DNA of 33,851 nucleotides from Ignavibacteriota bacterium (lineage in GTDB: Bacteria > Bacteroidota > Ignavibacteria > UBA10030 > SZUA-254). The notes beneath the pieces are model-generated. The model saw nothing but the letters and a program-made list of their open reading frames with translations, made no database searches and was not told where the DNA came from. Of this stretch, positions 29,591-33,851 are shown piece after piece (the stretch's first letter is position 1; every line of letters starts with the position of its first letter). The stretch spans positions 1-33,851 of the forward strand of contig JACQVI010000006.1 of the NCBI GenBank assembly GCA_016209795.1. The letters run 5' to 3'. The position numbers and the translations under genes are program-made.

Positions 29591-31075
29591 ATGGCTGATA
29601 TCCTTTTCACACAGTCGTATTTCTTGAAGTTTGACAGTAAGGAGTACAAGGCTATGATGCCTTATGCACCTCTCGGGACACTCTATGCCGCTGCTTACCT
29701 CCGTAAACATGGTTTTACATCGATTCTCTTCGATAGTATGTTAGCCGAGCGTGAGCAATATATCATTCCATATATCAAAATGCACAAACCAAAAATTGTT
29801 GTCATATACGATGACGACTTTAACTATCTCTCTAAAATGTGTCTGAGTCGTATGAGGAAGGCTGCGTTTACGATGAGCCGATTTGCAAAAGGGCAAGAAT
29901 GTACCGTTGTTGTTCACGGCTCTGATGCAGCAGATCATATCAAAGAATATATCGATCATGGCGCTGACTATGTCATTGTAGGTGAAGGGGAGCTAACCCT
30001 TTCTGAACTCATACAACATCTTTCGGGAGTTTCGAAGAATGGTTTAGAACATATATCAGGCTTAGCCTATCGGAACAATGGATCGATTATAGAAAATCCC
30101 CGCCGAGATGTTGTCCACGATCTGGATACCTTTGACTTTCCCGCTCGTGATTTAGTAGACACCGAGAAATATCGCCAACTATGGAAGCATCGTCATGGAT
30201 ACTTTTCGATGAATATCGTCACAACACGAGGATGTCCCTTCCACTGCAACTGGTGTGCAAAGCCTATCTACGGACAGGTATATCATTCCCGCTCTCCAGA
30301 AAATGTCATCGAAGAAATGAAGATGCTGAAAACCAACTATCGTCCAGATCATCTCTGGTTCTGTGATGATATTTTCGGACTAAAGCCGGGATGGATCACC
30401 AAATTTGCTGATCTTGTTACACAGCACAAAGCTCAGATTCCTTTTAAATGTCTTTCAAGGGCTGATCTTTTGTTAAAGGAAAACGCTATTGACCACCTTG
30501 CCAGTTCTGGATGCCAAACTGTTTGGATAGGTGCTGAATCCGGCTCTCAAAAAATCCTCGATGCGATGGAGAAGGGAATCACTATCGAACAAATTTATAA
30601 ATCGACACAACTTCTCCATCAGCACGGTATCCATGTCGGCTTTTTCCTTCAGTATGGTTATCCCGGGGAATCCCGGGAGGATATCGAGCTGACGTTAAAG
30701 ATGGTAAAAGATTGCAAACCCGATGAAATTGGAGTTTCTGTTTCTTACCCACTACCTGGAACAAAATTCTATGAACATGTCAAACAGCAACTGGGCGAAA
30801 AACAAAATTGGGTAGAGAGTCAGGATCTCGATTTGATGTTCTCAGGGCCGTATGTACCTGATTTCTATCGAACACTTCACAAGATAACACACAAGAAGTT
30901 CCGTATCTGGCAAGGTTTTGATATCTTGAAAAGCGTGATTTCTCACCCCTCGTCGTTAAATCGCTATGCCTTACGCCGACTTGCGGCGACAGCATATCAT
31001 CTAATAACGCTGCCGCAACTTAAGACACAATTAAATGCACTGGCATCTAAGCCCAACCCCAAACATCGAGCATAA
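29591..31075 (+). CDS. B12-binding-domain radical SAM protein (first of three)
   Basis: 494 residues. The N-terminal Rossmann-like cobalamin-type domain (1-~190) shows PYAPLGTLYAAAYLRKHG (24-41) and DYVIVGEGELTL (126-137) but lacks the DxHxxG His ligand. The radical SAM core begins at Cys215-Pro-Phe-His-Cys219-Asn-Trp-Cys222 (CxxxCxxC for the 4Fe-4S cluster), then WFCDDIFG, CLSRADL, and IGAESGSQKILDAM. It is therefore a probable methyltransferase or cyclase-type enzyme on a lipid, cofactor or natural-product substrate; nothing in the sequence fixes which. The next gene starts 14 bases after its stop, suggesting an operon. Confidence 0.9.
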   Translation: MADILFTQSYFLKFDSKEYKAMMPYAPLGTLYAAAYLRKHGFTSILFDSMLAEREQYIIPYIKMHKPKIVVIYDDDFNYLSKMCLSRMRKAAFTMSRFAKGQECTVVVHGSDAADHIKEYIDHGADYVIVGEGELTLSELIQHLSGVSKNGLEHISGLAYRNNGSIIENPRRDVVHDLDTFDFPARDLVDTEKYRQLWKHRHGYFSMNIVTTRGCPFHCNWCAKPIYGQVYHSRSPENVIEEMKMLKTNYRPDHLWFCDDIFGLKPGWITKFADLVTQHKAQIPFKCLSRADLLLKENAIDHLASSGCQTVWIGAESGSQKILDAMEKGITIEQIYKSTQLLHQHGIHVGFFLQYGYPGESREDIELTLKMVKDCKPDEIGVSVSYPLPGTKFYEHVKQQLGEKQNWVESQDLDLMFSGPYVPDFYRTLHKITHKKFRIWQGFDILKSVISHPSSLNRYALRRLAATAYHLITLPQLKTQLNALASKPNPKHRA

Positions 31076-31089
31076 CGCACCCACATCCC

Positions 31090-32514
31090 ATGGCAAAGCT
31101 CTTATTCCTCCAAAATATTGATTACGAATTTCTTGGACCGATGTACATCTCGGCTATGGTCAAGAAATCGGATCATGAGTGTCGTTTGACGTTAGGACAA
31201 ACTATCACTGATTTTCAAAGTGAACTTGAATCACTTAAACCTGATATCATCGGTTTTTCAACGATGAGCGGAAGTCATCGATGGGCTGTGGAGATGGCGA
31301 GAACAATTAAACGTGATTACGGCATTCCGACTATCTTGGGTGGTGCCCATCCAACATTTTTCCCTCAGGTGATCGAAGAAACGGGTGTTGATATGATCCT
31401 ACGCGGCGAAGGTGAAGAATCAGTACTTGAACTTCTGAACCGCATTGATGCCAGGCAATCTCTTACTGACATTCCAAATATCTGGTTTAAAAATGGTACA
31501 GTGTACAAAAATGACCTTCGATCTTTGCGTTTCAATCTCGATGACTACCCTTTCCCGGATAGATCACTTTACGATTCTCTCAATGGCAAATTAGATCGAA
31601 GTGTGCGTAACGTTATCACTTCTCGTGGCTGTCCGTGGCATTGCAGCTTTTGTTTTGAAGATACCATGAGGGAAATTTACGAAGGGAAAGGAAAGTATGT
31701 TCGCATCAGAACAATCGATAAAGTAATCGAAGAGTGCATTGAATTGAAAAGCTCAACCGAGGTTCGTGTCATCTATTTTGCTGATGATGTTTTCGGGATG
31801 AGTAAAAAGTGGTTGTATGAGTTTCTTCCCCGTTACAAGCATGAAGTCGGTTTACCCTTCATTTGTCTCGTGCGTGCAGATATTGTCGCTTCAGATCGTG
31901 ATTATGCCTTTCGACTTGCCGAAGGTGGCTGTCAATCCGTGTTCTTTGGTGTCGAATCAGGGAACGAAGAGCTACGCAATCGTATTCTCGTCAAGCAACT
32001 TTCAGATAAACACATTAAAGAAGCTGCAAAGAACCTTCATGAGTCAGGCATCCCCTTTCGTACCTACAACATTGTGGCACTTCCTGGTGAAAGACTTGAT
32101 GACGCTTTTTCAACAGTCGAACTTAATATCGCAATCAAAACGGATTATCCGTGGTGTTCTGTGTTTTTTCCTTTTCCAGGCACAGCTTTAACTCGGCATG
32201 CCATTGATCAAGGTTTCCTTGATAAAGATTTTGATCCAGAAAAACTGACCAAATCATTTTTTACTGAGTCGAAGCTGATAACGAATGATATCCATCAGCT
32301 TGAGAATCTTCAAAAGTTTTTTCAAACAGCGGTACTGTTGCCATGGACATTCTCAATCATCAAAAAACTCATCAAACTGCCGCCGAATATCTTCTTCATA
32401 ATATGGTTTGGCTTAGTGTATTTCTATGTGTACTGGAAAAGTGAACGCCGGAGTTTTTGGAAAACATTGTTCTTCGCTTTTAAAAATTATAGACACGTAC
32501 TTTCAAAACAATAA
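31090..32514 (+). CDS. B12-binding-domain radical SAM protein (second of three)
   Basis: 474 residues. The cobalamin-type domain (1-~160) includes PDIIGFSTMSG, PTILGGAHPTFFP (80-92) and DMILRGEGEES (101-111); the canonical His ligand is absent. Cluster motif Cys181-Pro-Trp-His-Cys185-Ser-Phe-Cys188, then YFADDVFG, CLVRADI and GVESGNEELRNRI. A hydrophobic stretch (IFFIIWFGLVYFYVYW, about 430-446) near the C-terminus may associate with the membrane, unlike its neighbours. Diverged in sequence from the first and third, so not a simple recent duplicate. Substrate unknown. Confidence 0.9.
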   Translation: MAKLLFLQNIDYEFLGPMYISAMVKKSDHECRLTLGQTITDFQSELESLKPDIIGFSTMSGSHRWAVEMARTIKRDYGIPTILGGAHPTFFPQVIEETGVDMILRGEGEESVLELLNRIDARQSLTDIPNIWFKNGTVYKNDLRSLRFNLDDYPFPDRSLYDSLNGKLDRSVRNVITSRGCPWHCSFCFEDTMREIYEGKGKYVRIRTIDKVIEECIELKSSTEVRVIYFADDVFGMSKKWLYEFLPRYKHEVGLPFICLVRADIVASDRDYAFRLAEGGCQSVFFGVESGNEELRNRILVKQLSDKHIKEAAKNLHESGIPFRTYNIVALPGERLDDAFSTVELNIAIKTDYPWCSVFFPFPGTALTRHAIDQGFLDKDFDPEKLTKSFFTESKLITNDIHQLENLQKFFQTAVLLPWTFSIIKKLIKLPPNIFFIIWFGLVYFYVYWKSERRSFWKTLFFAFKNYRHVLSKQ

Positions 32515-32545
32515 GATTCGTCTTGGTGAAATCTAAAATCAGGTA

Positions 32546-33851
32546 ATGGATTTACTTCTCACACACGGTTATTTTCTGTACGAAGATGAAGCCGAAAAAC
32601 GGATCATGAAACCCTATCCTACGCTCGGTATTCTTTACCTTTCTGCCTATCTGAAAGCAAAAGGTTTTGATGTTAATGTTTACGATACCACGTTTAAACA
32701 CAAATCCGATTTTAACTATTACATCGGTGAGGTACGGCCCTCGATTGTAGGCATTTATTCGAACCTCATGACGAAAATAAGCGTTCTGGAGCAGATAGCG
32801 TATTGCAAATCGAAAGGTTGCACTGTGATCGTTGGCGGACCAGATGTTCCTGAGTACGCTGAACATTATATCCGCTTCGGAGCTGATGTTGCCGTCATTG
32901 GAGAAGGTGAAGCTACACTACAGGAACTTCTTCCAGCGATGATTAACAAAAAGCCATTGAATACAATTGCTGGCATTGTCTTCCGGAATGAAGATGGAAC
33001 TATTAGTCGCACTATTCTTCGTTCATTGATTCCAGATTTAGATTCAATTCCTCTCCCAGATAGGGAAACGATTGACATTTCAGCATACATCAATACTTGG
33101 AAAGTACATCATGGTATGGGCTCAGTCTCCTTGATTTGCGCACGTGGATGTCCGTATACATGTACATGGTGTAGCCGATCAGTGTTCGGCGAAACACATC
33201 GCCGCCGCTCCGTCAAGAACGTTGTTGATGAAATCCAACTGCTCATTGAGCGTTATAAGCCCGATATGCTCTGGTTTGCTGATGATGTGTTCACCATCAA
33301 CCATAAATGGTTTCATGAATTTTATGAGGAAATGAAACGACGAAGTATCCGAATACCGTTCGAATGCATATCCCGCGCCGATCGTTTGAATGAAGATATT
33401 CTGCAGAAAATGGCAGAGCTTGGATCATTTCGCATTTGGTACGGATCTGAAAGCGGCTCTCAACGTATTCTCGATGCGATGCAGCGACGAGTCACTGTAG
33501 AGCAAATTCGAGAAGTCACACAGCTGGCAAAAAAATACGGCATTCAAACGGGGCTGTTCGTGATGCTCGGCTACCCTGGCGAAGAGATATCAGATATCGA
33601 AGATACGGTTTATCATCTCAAGCTCACGAATGCTGATACATTTCTAACCACAGTCGCATATCCAATTAAAGGCACAGAGTTTTATCGGGAAGTCTCTGAA
33701 CGCATCCACCCCTCGTCAGACTGGGCATCGATAACTGATCGTCAACTGAAATTCTCAGGCAGATATTCCGATAGATTCTACTGGTTTGCAAACCGATACT
33801 TGGTGAACGAGGTATTACAACACACTCTAAGTCAAAATGGAAAGCAAAATC
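32546..33851 (+). CDS. B12-binding-domain radical SAM protein (third of three), 3' end outside window
   Basis: The frame opens at ATG 32546 (AGG just upstream) and runs to the window edge without a stop: 435 complete codons. The N-terminus MDLLLTHGYFLYEDEAEKRI is followed by PTLGILYLSAYLKAKG (25-40), GGPDVPEYAEHY (97-108) and DVAVIGEGEATL (114-125). Cluster motif Cys202-Pro-Tyr-Thr-Cys206-Thr-Trp-Cys209, then WFADDVFT, CISRADRL, YGSESGSQRILDAM and MLGYPGEE. It resembles the 29591 product more than the 31090 product (shared ESGSQ.ILDAM and SGPY/SGRY regions). It lies 31 bases after the second gene. Confidence 0.9.
   Translation, partial: MDLLLTHGYFLYEDEAEKRIMKPYPTLGILYLSAYLKAKGFDVNVYDTTFKHKSDFNYYIGEVRPSIVGIYSNLMTKISVLEQIAYCKSKGCTVIVGGPDVPEYAEHYIRFGADVAVIGEGEATLQELLPAMINKKPLNTIAGIVFRNEDGTISRTILRSLIPDLDSIPLPDRETIDISAYINTWKVHHGMGSVSLICARGCPYTCTWCSRSVFGETHRRRSVKNVVDEIQLLIERYKPDMLWFADDVFTINHKWFHEFYEEMKRRSIRIPFECISRADRLNEDILQKMAELGSFRIWYGSESGSQRILDAMQRRVTVEQIREVTQLAKKYGIQTGLFVMLGYPGEEISDIEDTVYHLKLTNADTFLTTVAYPIKGTEFYREVSERIHPSSDWASITDRQLKFSGRYSDRFYWFANRYLVNEVLQHTLSQNGKQN

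Overview
The window reads as a chromosomal segment of a Bacteroidota/Ignavibacteriota-type bacterium (Chlorobi-Ignavibacteria side). The evidence is four secreted proteins with a type IX secretion (T9SS) type A C-terminal sorting domain carrying the YQNYPNPFNP signature, signal peptides followed by a mature N-terminal Gln, AT-rich leaders with weak ribosome-binding sites, and many short interspersed palindromes. No rRNA, tRNA or CRISPR array was found.

Layout. (1) 1-2417, minus strand: a compact run of tryptophanase (tnaA-like), a zinc-ribbon/YIP1-like membrane protein, and a DUF1025-type zinc metallopeptidase cut by the window edge. (2) 2592-4242: an intact IS1182-family insertion sequence with imperfect 21-bp ends and a GATC duplication. 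It lies inside one copy of a ~200-bp interspersed repeat; the second copy at 8881-9080 is uninterrupted. (3) 4445-23306, plus strand: a ~19-kb surface-protein island. It holds five paralogous fibre-like proteins that share an N-terminal domain and repeated G-N-V-G-I-G-T-T-S-P modules. Their C-termini differ: a 13 x 17-residue repeat type, two with a shared DKP...HPxE domain, and two with the S74 endosialidase-type chaperone. Interleaved are a copper-radical (galactose/glyoxal oxidase-like) kelch protein whose sorting tag is frameshifted, three intact T9SS cargo proteins, a GIY-YIG nuclease gene bracketed by 45-bp direct repeats, a MITE-like element, a PemK/MazF toxin-antitoxin pair, and the orphan C-terminus of another S74 gene. 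(4) 23396-28350, minus strand, housekeeping: enoyl-CoA hydratase family gene overlapping apt, an lrp/asnC-glnA pair with a consensus-like promoter, and PASTA protein-rpe. (5) 28488-33851, plus strand: a nucleotidyltransferase-like gene followed by three B12-domain radical SAM proteins, the last cut by the window end.

How the parts relate. The island looks like an extracellular adhesin/fibre repertoire that diversifies by duplication and domain swapping. Two fibre genes (15164 and 17980) are recent duplicates including their leaders. Near-identical DNA for the G-I-G-T motif recurs more than a dozen times as potential recombination substrate. A stranded S74 C-terminus lies between the two duplicates next to the toxin-antitoxin pair. 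Mobile and repeat elements (IS1182, the GIY-YIG cassette, the MITE-like element, TCCCGAC palindromes) concentrate in the same interval. The strongest candidate for an undescribed system is the GIY-YIG gene plus palindromic-repeat cassette at 9779-10378; second is the modular fibre family with its shared, unnamed N- and C-terminal domains.
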